From Pseudomonadota bacterium (GTDB lineage Bacteria > Pseudomonadota > Gammaproteobacteria > Pseudomonadales > UBA5518), in contig JAKJFB010000004.1 of assembly GCA_022705125.1 (NCBI GenBank), forward strand, positions 5,535-28,687: a stretch of DNA of 23,153 nucleotides. Direction: 5' to 3'. Below the pieces are notes generated by a model, which was not told where the DNA came from, did no database searches, and was given only the letters and a program-made list of their open reading frames with translations. How positions within the stretch are numbered: the stretch's first letter is position 1; every line of letters starts with the position of its first letter. This document shows positions 10,616 through 18,566 of this stretch, one piece after another. The translations under genes were made by a program, and so were the position numbers.

Positions 10616-11356
10616 CTAGATGGCGGCCATGAGCCAGCCTGGCACATGACTCCAGGAGCGGCGCATCTCCTCGCGCAGCTGCACCAGATCGGGCTCGAAG
10701 CGGGCAACGGTCCGCCAGAATCGCGGCGAGTGGTTGAGTTCGACCGTGTGGCAGAGCTCGTGCACCAGCACGTGGCGGAGCAGGTGCGGCGGCAGGAACA
10801 GCAGCTGGTAGTTGAGGCTGATGTCGCCCGTCGCCGAGCAGCTGCCCCAGCGGCTGCGCTGCGCGCGGATCGACACGGTGGCGAAGTCGAGCCGCGTCTC
10901 GGCCGCGACGCGCTCGAGGCAATCCGGCAGCGTCTGCCGCGCACGGCGCATCAGCCAGCGGCGCAACGCCGCGACACAGGCCGGGTGATCCGACACGTCA
11001 CCGCCGAGCACGATGGCAGAGGCGCCCTTCTCGCGCACGCGCGGCGCGGCCGCGGGCGCGTAGCGGTACAGCACGCCCCAGTCCTCGCCCAGCGCGGGCA
11101 GGGCAATGTTCTCCGGCAGCGTGCGACGCCGTTCACGGGCATCGAGGTCGGCAATGCCCATCACGTCGAGCTGCCGGGCAATCCAGTCGCGCCAGCTAGT
11201 CGCGAGCGCCGCCAGCTCGGCGCTGTCGACGCCGGGCGGACTGACCATGACCAGCCCGTCGCGCGGGTTCAGGGTGAGGCGCACGCGCCGGCTGCGCGGC
11301 GAAATACGGATGCTGTAGGGCACGCGGCGCCCGTCGTCGAGATGGATTTCCGGCAT
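10616..11356 (-). CDS. YgjP-like (M48/DUF45, SprT-fold) zinc metal-dependent hydrolase
   Basis: A 246-residue protein of the YgjP/DUF45 family. The zinc site is HELCH at residues 199-203 with His209 as probable third ligand, in the family block that runs RSRWGSCS (167-174), then ISLNYQLLFLPP, then HVLVHELCH and HSPRFW. The N-terminal half is a beta-rich region with little sequence conservation. The family resembles proteases by its zinc motif; E. coli YgjP has been reported as a UTP pyrophosphatase, so the true reaction here is uncertain. No signal peptide is seen, so it should be cytoplasmic. The start ATG at 11356 has only a weak CAGGG nearby. Neighbours are nadA (87 bases downstream) and the SnoaL-like gene (163 bases upstream); these give no clear functional clue. 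Confidence 0.88.
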   Translation of the reverse strand: MPEIHLDDGRRVPYSIRISPRSRRVRLTLNPRDGLVMVSPPGVDSAELAALATSWRDWIARQLDVMGIADLDARERRRTLPENIALPALGEDWGVLYRYAPAAAPRVREKGASAIVLGGDVSDHPACVAALRRWLMRRARQTLPDCLERVAAETRLDFATVSIRAQRSRWGSCSATGDISLNYQLLFLPPHLLRHVLVHELCHTVELNHSPRFWRTVARFEPDLVQLREEMRRSWSHVPGWLMAAI

Positions 11357-11428
11357 GGGCCCTGCTGGATGCGGTTTGGCAGTCGTTCGCCACGCAAGTT
11401 TACGCCACTCCGGCGGCGCGGTTCACCG

Positions 11429-11485
11429 CGACAAAGCGCGACATGGATTTGTCGGTCGCCGGTCACGCAAATACGCGATGTGACC
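11429..11485. repeat. Two consecutive inverted repeats in the gap before the YgjP-like gene
   Basis: CGACAAA (11429-11435) pairs with TTTGTCG (11448-11454) across 12 bases, and GGTCAC (11461-11466) pairs with GTGACC (11480-11485) across 13 bases. The two have similar arm spacing and lie six bases apart. No T-run follows either, so they are not standard terminators; binding sites or chance are possible. Confidence 0.4.
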
Positions 11486-11519
11486 GCACGATCCGCGCAT
11501 CGCCTCTTTTGACAGCGCT

Positions 11520-12002
11520 TCAGATCGCGGCCGAGCGTTGCTGCAATCGCTGCGTGCCGAGGTGGAATGCGTTCTGCATGATTTCCTTGCTGCCACGCTC
11601 CCACAACACCGTGAGCTTTACCGCCGCGAGCTTCCATCCCGCAGCAGTCTTCAGGAGATGGTCGGTGTAGTAGCCGCCGATGGTGAATTCAGCGGCGGCG
11701 GGACCCTTGCCGAGGAAGTGCGCAGCCTGCATGTACATCGTGCACACGGCGCGATCGCCCCGGATATCCACGCGGGGGTTCGTCATCGAATGCTGCGTGG
11801 CGTCCAGGCCAGCGAAATAAACCGCGATGTTGGCAGCCAGATCGTCAGCGCTCGTGCGATGGGCGGCAATCCCGTCCCACGACTCGAAATCCATTTCGAC
11901 CTCGCCCAGGAAGATCGATCGGTACAGCGACCAGTCCCGCATGTCGATGCCGGTTGCGTAGCAATAGACGGTCTCGAGAATTTCGATGTAGTCCTCGGAC
12001 AT
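11520..12002 (-). CDS. SnoaL-like / NTF2-fold family protein of unknown function
   Basis: A 160-residue protein with the layout of SnoaL-like (NTF2-fold) enzymes: an N-terminal helix YIEILETVYCYATGIDMRDW, the RDW-LYRSIF and EMDFESWDG segments, then His71 in QHSMTNPRVDIRGD, and C-terminal sheet strands with GGYYTDHLLKTAAGWKLAAV. The fold forms a small hydrophobic pocket; members include cyclases, ketosteroid isomerase-like enzymes, dehydratases and binding proteins, so no reaction is assigned. No signal peptide is seen. The start ATG at 12002 has GGAGAG about nine bases upstream. It stands alone: the tRNA-Lys terminator separates it from the genes upstream, and 163 bases separate it from the YgjP-like gene. 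Its G+C appears somewhat lower than that of its neighbours, and it lies downstream of a tRNA gene, so acquisition by transfer is possible but unproven. Confidence 0.8.
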   Translation of the reverse strand: MSEDYIEILETVYCYATGIDMRDWSLYRSIFLGEVEMDFESWDGIAAHRTSADDLAANIAVYFAGLDATQHSMTNPRVDIRGDRAVCTMYMQAAHFLGKGPAAAEFTIGGYYTDHLLKTAAGWKLAAVKLTVLWERGSKEIMQNAFHLGTQRLQQRSAAI

Positions 12003-12155
12003 GCCCGGTGTCTCTCCGTGACGGACGCCTTTACGGAATGGTCGAGGCCGGCGGCCCGCAGCAAGCGCCTTGCGCCGCGACGGGGTGCCCTGCGGCCGGG
12101 ATAGTGCCGGCTGGCGAGCCCGGCGCCGCGCAGGCGCTATGCGAGAGGCAGAAAC

Positions 12156-12179
12156 AAAAAAGCCCGGAAAATCCAGGCC
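12156..12179 (-). terminator. Intrinsic terminator of tRNA-Lys
   Basis: Reading the minus strand after the tRNA, GCCTGG and CCGGGC form a six-pair stem (one T-G pair) around ATTTT, followed at once by six T residues (12161-12156). It should end the tRNA transcript about 40 bases after the CCA end. Confidence 0.8.
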
Positions 12180-12188
12180 TCCTTGTCG

Positions 12189-12210
12189 CTCCCCGGAGCT
12201 TTCCGGGAGC
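12189..12210 (-). other. Hairpin just after the tRNA-Lys 3' end
   Basis: CTCCCGG-AAAGCT-CCGGGGAG on the minus strand forms a GC-rich stem six bases after the encoded CCA. It lacks a T-run and so is probably a 3'-trailer structure guiding tRNA processing or assisting the terminator that follows. Confidence 0.5.
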
Positions 12211-12216
12211 CTGTAC

Positions 12217-12292
12217 TGGTGGGTCGTGCTGGATTCGAACCAGCGACCAATTGGTTAAAAGCCAACTGCTCTACCGACTGAGCTAACGACCC
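12217..12292 (-). tRNA. tRNA-Lys (anticodon UUU), CCA encoded
   Basis: A 76-base cloverleaf on the minus strand. The acceptor stem pairs GGGTCGT with ACGACCC; the D loop has AGCTCAGTCGGTAGAGC, the anticodon loop is CTTTTAA (anticodon TTT), and the T arm is CTGGTTCGAATCCAG. The discriminator A is followed by an encoded CCA at 12219-12217. It is a close match to E. coli tRNA-Lys. It lies downstream of cpoB, as in Pseudomonas, and is followed by its own terminator. Confidence 0.98.
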
Positions 12293-12325
12293 GTTAGAGG
12301 ACGCGTATGGTACGGATTGAGCCGC

Positions 12326-12351
12326 AAAAAACAAGCCTTTAATGACCGGCT
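12326..12351 (-). terminator. Possible weak terminator after cpoB
   Basis: On the minus strand AGCC and GGCT, ten bases apart, form a four-pair stem beginning at the cpoB stop codon; TG and then a run of six T residues follow. The stem is weak, so much transcription may read into tRNA-Lys. Confidence 0.3.
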
Positions 12352-13175
12352 CAGAAATTCTGCTGCAGGTATTCGCGTGCAAGCCGCGGCGCCGTGCTGT
12401 CCGATCCGGCGTACTCGTTCACCACGCGGTCGAGAATATCCTTCGCCCTGGCGACATCTCCTTCCTGGTGATAGATGCGCCCGAGCTTGAACATCGCGTC
12501 CGGGACCCTGCGGTTGTCGCCAAACTGCCCGAGCAGCGTCTCGAAATGCTTCTTCGCCGAGGCACTGTCACCATCCAGCAGGTACAGCTCGCCCAGCCAG
12601 TAATGCGCGTTGCCGGCGTAGTCTCCCGAGGGGTACTGGCCGACGAAGCTCTTGAAAGCGGTGGTGGCATCGGGGAATTTCCGCGCACGCACCAGCTCGT
12701 AAGCCGCCTGGTAGGCCTGTTCTTCCTGCGGGGTCGCCGCGCTGCGCGCAGCGGCCGCTGGCGGCGGAGTGGGCGCGGCCGAGGCATCGACAGGAGCCGC
12801 GCCGGCGTTGCCGGCCGCACCGTCCGCAGGCATCGGTGCGCTGCCACCCCCCAGCGCACCGATGCGCTTGTCCAGGCTGATGTAGTCGTCGAGCCGCTGC
12901 TGCTTCAGCTGGCGCAGCTGCTCGCCCTGCTCCTCGACGATGCCGCGGAGCTTCATCACTTCGTCCTGCAGCAACTGCAGTTGATAGAACAACTCGCCGC
13001 TGCCGGAGGTCGCTGCCGGTGACGGTTGCGACTGCGTACGCCGGTTCTGCGCCGGTGCAGCCGGCGCACTGTAGACGGGCCCTGTCGTCGCGCCGCCCGG
13101 TTCGACCACCTCCACCTGGGAGAGGGCCGGCGCGGCAAGCAGCACGGCTGCCGTCAGCAGCGCAAACCGGCGCAT
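12351..13175 (-). CDS. cpoB: Cell division coordinator CpoB (YbgF), Tol-Pal accessory protein
   Basis: Periplasmic protein that links outer-membrane constriction by Tol-Pal to septal peptidoglycan synthesis by PBP1B. The 274-residue product has a Sec signal (MRRFALLTAAVLLAAPALS, cleavage near residue 19) and a coiled-coil trimerisation segment around residues 62-97 (LFYQLQLLQDEVMKLRG and on). A long Ala/Pro-rich linker runs from about 105 to 150. Three TPR repeats fill about 152-274, with the family motifs AYELVRARKFPDA, AHYWLGELYL and DAMFKLGRIYHQEGD. The linker is longer and more Ala/Pro-rich than in enterics. The start ATG at 13175 lies 13 bases after the pal stop, with GAGGG upstream, so it is the last gene of the Tol-Pal operon. 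tRNA-Lys follows. Identification is firm. Confidence 0.96.
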   Translation of the reverse strand: MRRFALLTAAVLLAAPALSQVEVVEPGGATTGPVYSAPAAPAQNRRTQSQPSPAATSGSGELFYQLQLLQDEVMKLRGIVEEQGEQLRQLKQQRLDDYISLDKRIGALGGGSAPMPADGAAGNAGAAPVDASAAPTPPPAAAARSAATPQEEQAYQAAYELVRARKFPDATTAFKSFVGQYPSGDYAGNAHYWLGELYLLDGDSASAKKHFETLLGQFGDNRRVPDAMFKLGRIYHQEGDVARAKDILDRVVNEYAGSDSTAPRLAREYLQQNF

Positions 13176-13188
13176 GGATGCTCAGCCC

Positions 13189-13725
13189 TCAGCGCAGTTC
13201 GACCCGGCGATTGCGCGACCAGGACTCTTCGTCCGAGCCCAGCGCCGCGGGACGCTCCTCACCATAGCTGACCGTTTCGATACGGCTGCGATCGATGCCC
13301 TGCAGGATCAGATAGTTCGCGATCGCCTTGGCGCGACGCTCGCCCAGCGCGAGGTTGTACTCACGCGAGCCGCGCTCGTCTGCATGGCCTTCCAGGCGCA
13401 CGGCACTGCTCTGGTTGCGCAGCACGCTCGCTTGCGCATCCAGCGCGGCGCGCGTCTCGGGAGCCAGCGCAGACTGGTCGAAGTCGAAATAGAACACGGT
13501 CTGCAGACCACCGGCTGCTGCGCGCGCCGCCATCTCCTCGGGCGAGAGACCGCCTTCATATCCAACGCCGACCGAGGCCGCGCTGCCGTCACCCACGGCG
13601 GTACCGCCGGCCATGTCCGCGGTCGACGCGCCTTTGCCGGCCTTGTTGCCGCTGCAGGCCGCAACCAGTACTGCCAGGAAAATCGCGCTCGTCACGCGCA
13701 CCAGTTTATTGCTCATGCTGCTCAC
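13189..13725 (-). CDS. pal: Peptidoglycan-associated lipoprotein Pal (OprL)
   Basis: Outer-membrane lipoprotein that binds meso-diaminopimelate stem peptides of peptidoglycan and is released from it by TolB during division. The 178-residue product has a lipoprotein signal with Cys24 in LVAACSG and Ser rather than Asp at +2, so outer-membrane sorting is expected. A Gly/Ala/Ser-rich tether of about 50 residues follows. The OmpA-like domain fills about 76-178, with VFYFDFDQS (77-85) and the diagnostic GHADERGSREYN and LALGERRA segments (113-132). The start is uncertain: GTG at 13725 has GAGGA about ten bases upstream, while ATG at 13716 (three codons later) gives an equally good signal sequence. 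It lies 33 bases after tolB and 13 before cpoB. Confidence 0.96.
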   Translation of the reverse strand: MSSMSNKLVRVTSAIFLAVLVAACSGNKAGKGASTADMAGGTAVGDGSAASVGVGYEGGLSPEEMAARAAAGGLQTVFYFDFDQSALAPETRAALDAQASVLRNQSSAVRLEGHADERGSREYNLALGERRAKAIANYLILQGIDRSRIETVSYGEERPAALGSDEESWSRNRRVELR

Positions 13726-13758
13726 AGCTCGCTCTTCCTCTTGGGATCTGAATGGGGT

Positions 13759-15054
13759 TCAACGCATGAAGGGGGACCACGCCGGCTCACGCACTTCGCG
13801 CGCGGCCGATGGCAGGAAATACTTGACATTCGCGTCCACCGACACGACCGCGAGTATACCCCTACCCAGGCGCTTCGTCGCGTAAATAATCATGCTGCCG
13901 TTGGGCGCGACGCTGGGCGACTCGTCGTAACTGGTTTCAGTCAACACGCGCACCGTGTTGCGCTGCAGGTTCTGCAGGGCGATGTGGAACGGACCGCCGG
14001 CTTCGCTGCGGTGCACGTAGACGATGCCCGAGCCATCGGGCATCGGCCGTGGACGCGAGTTGTAGACGCCCTCGAAGGTCAGGCGCTTGAGGTCGCGCGT
14101 CGCCACATCCAGCTGGTAGATGTGCGGCTTGCCGCCACGGTCCGAGGTGAACACGATCGAGCGGCCGTCCGGCATCCAGGACGGCTCGGTGTCAATCGCG
14201 AAATGGTTGGTCAGGCGCGTCAGCTGCCGCGTTGCCAGGTCCATCATGTAGATTTCGGGGTTGTCGTCCTTGGATAGCACCATCGCGAGGCGCCGGCCGT
14301 CGGGCGACCATGACGGCGCACCGTTGAGGCCGGGGAACGAGGTCAGCTTCTCGCGTTCACCGGTCGCGATCACCTGGCGATAGATGCCCGGGCGGCGATC
14401 CTCGAACGAGACGTAGGCGAGCTGGCGACCGTCCGGCGACCAGGCCGGCGAAAGGATGGGCTCGGGCGACTCCAGGATCATCTGCGCGCGCTCGCCGTCG
14501 GCATCGGCCTTGATCAGGCGGAAGTTCTGCCGGTTACCGGTCTGCGCCACGGAAACGTAGGCCACCTTGGTCGAGAACGCGCCCTTCACCCCCGTCAGTT
14601 TTTCGTAGACCTTGTCGGAGATGTAGTGGGCGATGTCACGGAGCTGGTTCTCGGAGCCGTTTACCGTCTCCTGCAGCAACAGCGACTGGCGCAGCACGTC
14701 GACCAGGTCGAACTGCACGCGGTACAGCCCCGCCGCGTCGCGGCTCATGCGCCCGATCACGAGATAATCGCTGCCGAGCAGGCGCCAGTCGTTATAGAAC
14801 ACCTGGCTCTGCTCGTGCGGCTGCGCGATCATGTCCGAGACCTTCATCGGCGCGAACAGACCGCTGCGCTGCAGGTTCGCGGAGACCACCGCGTCGATCG
14901 CCGTGGGCGGCAGCAGCCCCGGCGTGGCGCCGAAGGGCACCACCGCGATAGAGGTCGGATTGTCGGCCCCGCGCGTGATCTCGATACTCAGCTCGGCCGC
15001 CTGCGTCACGCACGCGAAGAGCCACAACACCAACACACCCAGACGCTTCATCAC
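13759..15054 (-). CDS. tolB: Tol-Pal system protein TolB, periplasmic beta-propeller
   Basis: Periplasmic protein that competes with peptidoglycan for Pal and is itself pulled by TolA, so driving Pal movement at the septum. The 431-residue product (E. coli 430) has a signal peptide ending VTQA (near residue 19), an N-terminal alpha/beta domain to about 160, and a six-bladed propeller with repeated blade motifs: SPAWSPDGRQLAYVSF, GAPSWSPDGRRLAMV, EPSWMPDGRSIVFTSD, SRPRPMPDGSGIVYV and ESPSVAPNGSMIIYA. The start is either GTG at 15054 (GGAGG ten bases upstream, GTGA overlap of four bases with the tolA stop) or ATG at 15051 (TGATG overlap). Either way it is translationally coupled to tolA. pal follows after 33 bases. 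Confidence 0.97.
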   Translation of the reverse strand: MMKRLGVLVLWLFACVTQAAELSIEITRGADNPTSIAVVPFGATPGLLPPTAIDAVVSANLQRSGLFAPMKVSDMIAQPHEQSQVFYNDWRLLGSDYLVIGRMSRDAAGLYRVQFDLVDVLRQSLLLQETVNGSENQLRDIAHYISDKVYEKLTGVKGAFSTKVAYVSVAQTGNRQNFRLIKADADGERAQMILESPEPILSPAWSPDGRQLAYVSFEDRRPGIYRQVIATGEREKLTSFPGLNGAPSWSPDGRRLAMVLSKDDNPEIYMMDLATRQLTRLTNHFAIDTEPSWMPDGRSIVFTSDRGGKPHIYQLDVATRDLKRLTFEGVYNSRPRPMPDGSGIVYVHRSEAGGPFHIALQNLQRNTVRVLTETSYDESPSVAPNGSMIIYATKRLGRGILAVVSVDANVKYFLPSAAREVREPAWSPFMR

Positions 15055-15905
15055 TGGCGCAGATCCTCCGGACGGAACACGAGCTGTAAACTGCGCAGGC
15101 GGCGCTCGAACACCTGCGGCGGCGCCTCGGCCACTTCGGGAAACCTGGTGGCCTTGTTGACCGCATTGATCGCACTGCGGTCGAATGCCTGGTCGCCACT
15201 GCTCTTCAGTACACTGACACCGACGACTTCGCCGGTCGGGATCAATTGTATCCGCAACACGACCTGCATATCGCGTCGCGCGCTGGGCGGACGGCTCCAG
15301 TTGTCCTCGATGGCCATCGCGATGGCCTCCTCGTAGGTCGTTGTCTCGGCTCCTTCCGCCAACGCCTCGTCTTCGGCTGCCATTGCCAGCGCCATTTCCT
15401 GCTCGAGCCGCTGCTGTTCGCGCACCTTCTGCTCGCGTACTTTCTGCTCGCGGACCTGCTGCTCGCGCTGCTGTTGCTGGCGCTGCTCGGCTTCGCGGCG
15501 CACCTGCTCCTTCTTGCGCGCTTCCTCCTGCACCTTAGGATCCGGCTTCGGTGGCACCGGCTTGGGCTTCGGTTGCGGTTTGGGCGTCGGCTTCGGCTGC
15601 GGCTTGGGGGGCGGCGGCGCGGGCGCCGGTTTGGGCGGCTCGGGCTTCGGCTTGGGCGGCTCGGGCTTGGGCTTCGGCGGTTCGGGCTTGGGCGGCTGGG
15701 GCTTGGGCGGCACAGCGGCCGGGCGCGCCGCCGCCTTGGCGCCGGATTTCTCCAGCGAGACGATGCGCGCCTTCACATGACGCGGCGCGGGCTTCACCAG
15801 CGGTTCCTGGGAGGACTGCCAGTTCATCGTGAGCGCGGCCAGCAGGGCCGCGTGCAGCAGCAGCGTGACCGTCGCGGGGACTATGTAACCCTCGAGGGAA
15901 CGCAT
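15051..15905 (-). CDS. tolA: TolA, inner-membrane energy-transducing protein with Pro-rich spacer
   Basis: Inner-membrane protein that spans the periplasm and passes proton-motive energy from TolQR to TolB-Pal. The 284 residues (E. coli 421) comprise a membrane anchor at about 8-27 containing the SxxxH-like face LLLHAALLAA. A Pro/Lys-rich segment covers 65-123 with repeated PPKP, PEPPKPK and KPQPKP units. A charged helical stretch (124-175) has VREQK repeats, and a globular C-terminal domain at about 188-284 has the family YEEAIAMAIEDNWSRP start and a TonB/TolA-like end. The usual Ala/Lys-rich helix of domain II is much shorter, and the Pro-rich part looks like TonB. TonB is the alternative, but its place between tolR and tolB settles the identity. 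The ATG at 15905 lies three bases after the tolR stop. Confidence 0.95.
   Translation of the reverse strand: MRSLEGYIVPATVTLLLHAALLAALTMNWQSSQEPLVKPAPRHVKARIVSLEKSGAKAAARPAAVPPKPQPPKPEPPKPKPEPPKPKPEPPKPAPAPPPPKPQPKPTPKPQPKPKPVPPKPDPKVQEEARKKEQVRREAEQRQQQQREQQVREQKVREQKVREQQRLEQEMALAMAAEDEALAEGAETTTYEEAIAMAIEDNWSRPPSARRDMQVVLRIQLIPTGEVVGVSVLKSSGDQAFDRSAINAVNKATRFPEVAEAPPQVFERRLRSLQLVFRPEDLRQ
15537..15713 (-). repeat. Degenerate repeat tract coding the TolA Pro-Lys spacer; G-rich opposite strand
   Basis: Codons 65-123 of tolA form a degenerate tandem array based on PPKP and PKPEP units. The plus (template) strand carries at least ten runs of three or more G between 15606 and 15707. The segment 15684-15707 reads G3-N3-G3-N5-G4-N3-G3 and meets the usual pattern for an intramolecular G-quadruplex. 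Such tracts are prone to slippage and to length changes between strains. Confidence 0.75.
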
Positions 15906-15908
15906 CGT

Positions 15909-16325
15909 TCAGGGATTCTCGGTCACCAGCCCGACGTTCTTCGCGCCGGCTTCCTGCAGTTCGCTCATCAGCACCACCACGATGCCGTAGGGCACCTTCT
16001 CGTCGCCCCACACCAGCACCGGGGTCTTGGGCTTGGCCTTGAGGATCTTGCTCACCTTCTCCTTGATCACGTCCAGCTTCTCGGGCTGCTCGGGGTTGGC
16101 GCCCAGGGTGATGTAGTAGGTGCCGTCGGGCCTGACCGAGACGATCAGCGGCTCGTCTTCCTGGTTCTCGATCGGTTCCGCCGCCGCATCGGGCAACTCC
16201 ACCTCGACTCCCTGCATCAGCATCGGCGCGGTGATCATGAAGATGATCAGCAACACGAGCATCACGTCGATGTACGGCACGACATTGATCTCGGCCATCG
16301 GTCTGCGGCGTTCCCGTCGTCCCAT
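15909..16325 (-). CDS. tolR: TolR, ExbD-family proton-channel subunit
   Basis: Inner-membrane partner of TolQ in the proton-driven stator of the Tol-Pal machine. The 138-residue product (E. coli 142) has a basic N terminus (MGRRERRRP), one membrane segment at about 20-38 in which Asp20 (VVPYIDVMLVLLIIFM) is the conserved proton-pathway aspartate, and a periplasmic domain ending in DEKVPYGIVVVLMSELQEAGAKNVGLVTE. The start ATG at 16325 was chosen because GGAGG lies nine bases upstream; a GTG two codons earlier would be only three bases from it. It is 16 bases after tolQ and three bases before tolA, so the three are co-translated. Identification is firm. Confidence 0.96.
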   Translation of the reverse strand: MGRRERRRPMAEINVVPYIDVMLVLLIIFMITAPMLMQGVEVELPDAAAEPIENQEDEPLIVSVRPDGTYYITLGANPEQPEKLDVIKEKVSKILKAKPKTPVLVWGDEKVPYGIVVVLMSELQEAGAKNVGLVTENP

Positions 16326-16341
16326 CGTCACGATCCTCCGC

Positions 16342-17040
16342 TCAGGCGCTCTTTCTGCCGGCATGCGCCTGGCGGTGCAGGATGCTGGAGAACTCCTCGG
16401 AGAAGGTGTCGTAGTTCGCCACCAGGTTGTCGACCTGCGCCGAGTAGCGGTTGTAGGCAAGCACCGCCGGAATGGCGGCGAACAGGCCCATCGCGGTAGC
16501 CACCAGCGCCTCCGAGATGCCGGGGGCGACCGTGGCCAGCGTGGCCTGGTGCATGTTCGCGAGCCCCCGGAACGAGTGCATGATCCCCCACACCGTGCCG
16601 AACAGCCCGACATAGGGACTGGTGGAACCGACCGTGGCGAGGAACGGCAGGTGGCGCTCGAGGTACTCGATCTCGCGCGACACGGCCACGCGCATCGCGC
16701 GCTGCGCCCCTTCCATGATGGCATCGGATTCGATACCCGGCTGCTGGCGCAGACGGGTGAATTCCTTGAAGCCGGCGCGGAACAGGTTCTCCACGCCCTC
16801 GATCTGGCCGTTCGCCTCGAGGCGACTGCTGCCGTCGCGGTAGAGCTGACCGAGATCGATCCCGGACCAGAACGTCTGCTCGAATTCCGCGAACTGCATC
16901 TTCGCGCGCCGCAGCAGCAGCGCGCGCTGCACGATCATGCCCCAGGACACGACCGAGGCCATGAACAGCACGAACATGACCATCTGCACCGTGATGCTCG
17001 CTTCGGCAACCAGGGCCCAGAGCGACAACTCTTGGTTCAC
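16342..17040 (-). CDS. tolQ: TolQ, ExbB-family proton-channel subunit
   Basis: Inner-membrane pentameric stator protein of the Tol-Pal machine, homologous to ExbB and MotA. The 232-residue product (E. coli 230) has membrane segments at about 17-37, 133-157 and 172-196. The large cytoplasmic loop between the first two holds the family FKEF and EYLERHLPFLATVGSTSPYVGLFGTVWGIMH landmarks, and the third segment begins VAPGISEALVATAMGLFAAIPAV. The start codon is GTG at 17040, overlapping the ybgC stop by four bases (GTGA), so translation is coupled. tolR follows after 16 bases. Identification is firm. Confidence 0.97.
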   Translation of the reverse strand: MNQELSLWALVAEASITVQMVMFVLFMASVVSWGMIVQRALLLRRAKMQFAEFEQTFWSGIDLGQLYRDGSSRLEANGQIEGVENLFRAGFKEFTRLRQQPGIESDAIMEGAQRAMRVAVSREIEYLERHLPFLATVGSTSPYVGLFGTVWGIMHSFRGLANMHQATLATVAPGISEALVATAMGLFAAIPAVLAYNRYSAQVDNLVANYDTFSEEFSSILHRQAHAGRKSA

Positions 17041-17506
17041 GCAGGAATCTCCATTGACTGTTGACGTGTATCCGGCGGTTGCGCCAGAGCGCCGGCGGCG
17101 ACGAGCGCCTCGCGCAGGCGCGGCGGAATCATGCAGGGACGGTGCGTCGCGCTGTTCACGCAGGCCACGGTGACCCGCGCGCGGCAGATCTCCTCGGCGC
17201 CGCGCAGCACGCGCTGCGCGAACACCAGCCGCGCACCGCGCGCCTCGACCACGCGCGCGCCGGCCGCGAGCTCGTCGTCGAGTTGCGCCGGACGCAGGTA
17301 TTGGACGTCCATCGAATGCACCACGAACATGAACTCCCCGCCCAGCAGAGCCGCCTTGGCAAAGCCGAGCCGGCGCATGAATTCCGTGCGCGCGCGCTCG
17401 AAGTATTTCAAGTAGTTGACATAGAACACGATGCCGCCGGCATCGGTATCCTCGATGTAGACCCGCACGGGCAGGCGGAGTTCCTGGTCCATGAACGCGA
17501 CATCGT

Positions 17507-17510
<4 letters not shown>
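17037..17510 (-). CDS. ybgC: YbgC, Tol-Pal-associated acyl-CoA thioesterase (hotdog fold)
   Basis: Cytoplasmic 4-hydroxybenzoyl-CoA thioesterase-type enzyme of 157 residues. In E. coli it hydrolyses short-chain acyl-CoAs and binds acyl carrier protein; its link to Tol-Pal remains genetic rather than mechanistic. The active-site segment is [15 protein letters not shown] at residues 20-34, with the catalytic Asp in DTDAGG, followed by [16 protein letters not shown]. The chosen start is GTG at 17510, which overlaps the ruvB stop by four bases (GTGA) and has GGGGAA upstream; an internal ATG at 17492 lacks a ribosome site. The C-terminal tail beyond about residue 135 is longer and less conserved. 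It overlaps tolQ by four bases, so it bridges the ruv and tol gene sets. Confidence 0.94.
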
Positions 17511-18556
<1,046 letters not shown>

Positions 18557-18566
18557 CGCGGCTTCC

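Noticed and set aside
12217..12292. Integrated element using tRNA-Lys as attachment site
   Set aside because: No integrase gene and no obvious duplicate of the tRNA 3' end were seen nearby; only the modest SnoaL-like anomaly remains.
15246..15780. Leu/Arg- and Gly-rich plus-strand frames opposite tolA, resembling a glycine-rich protein
   Set aside because: They are the complement of the TolA Pro-Lys repeat; the minus-strand frame is fixed by operon position, start and family ends.
15051..15905. TonB rather than TolA, because of the Pro-Lys spacer
   Set aside because: It sits between tolR and tolB with overlapping or near-overlapping junctions, and has a VREQK helical stretch and a TolA-like C-terminal start (YEEAIAMAIEDNWSRP).
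18557..18566. LexA-controlled start of a separate ruvAB unit
   Set aside because: The gaps before ruvA (22 bases) and ruvB (10 bases) contain no CTGT-N8-ACAG-type box.
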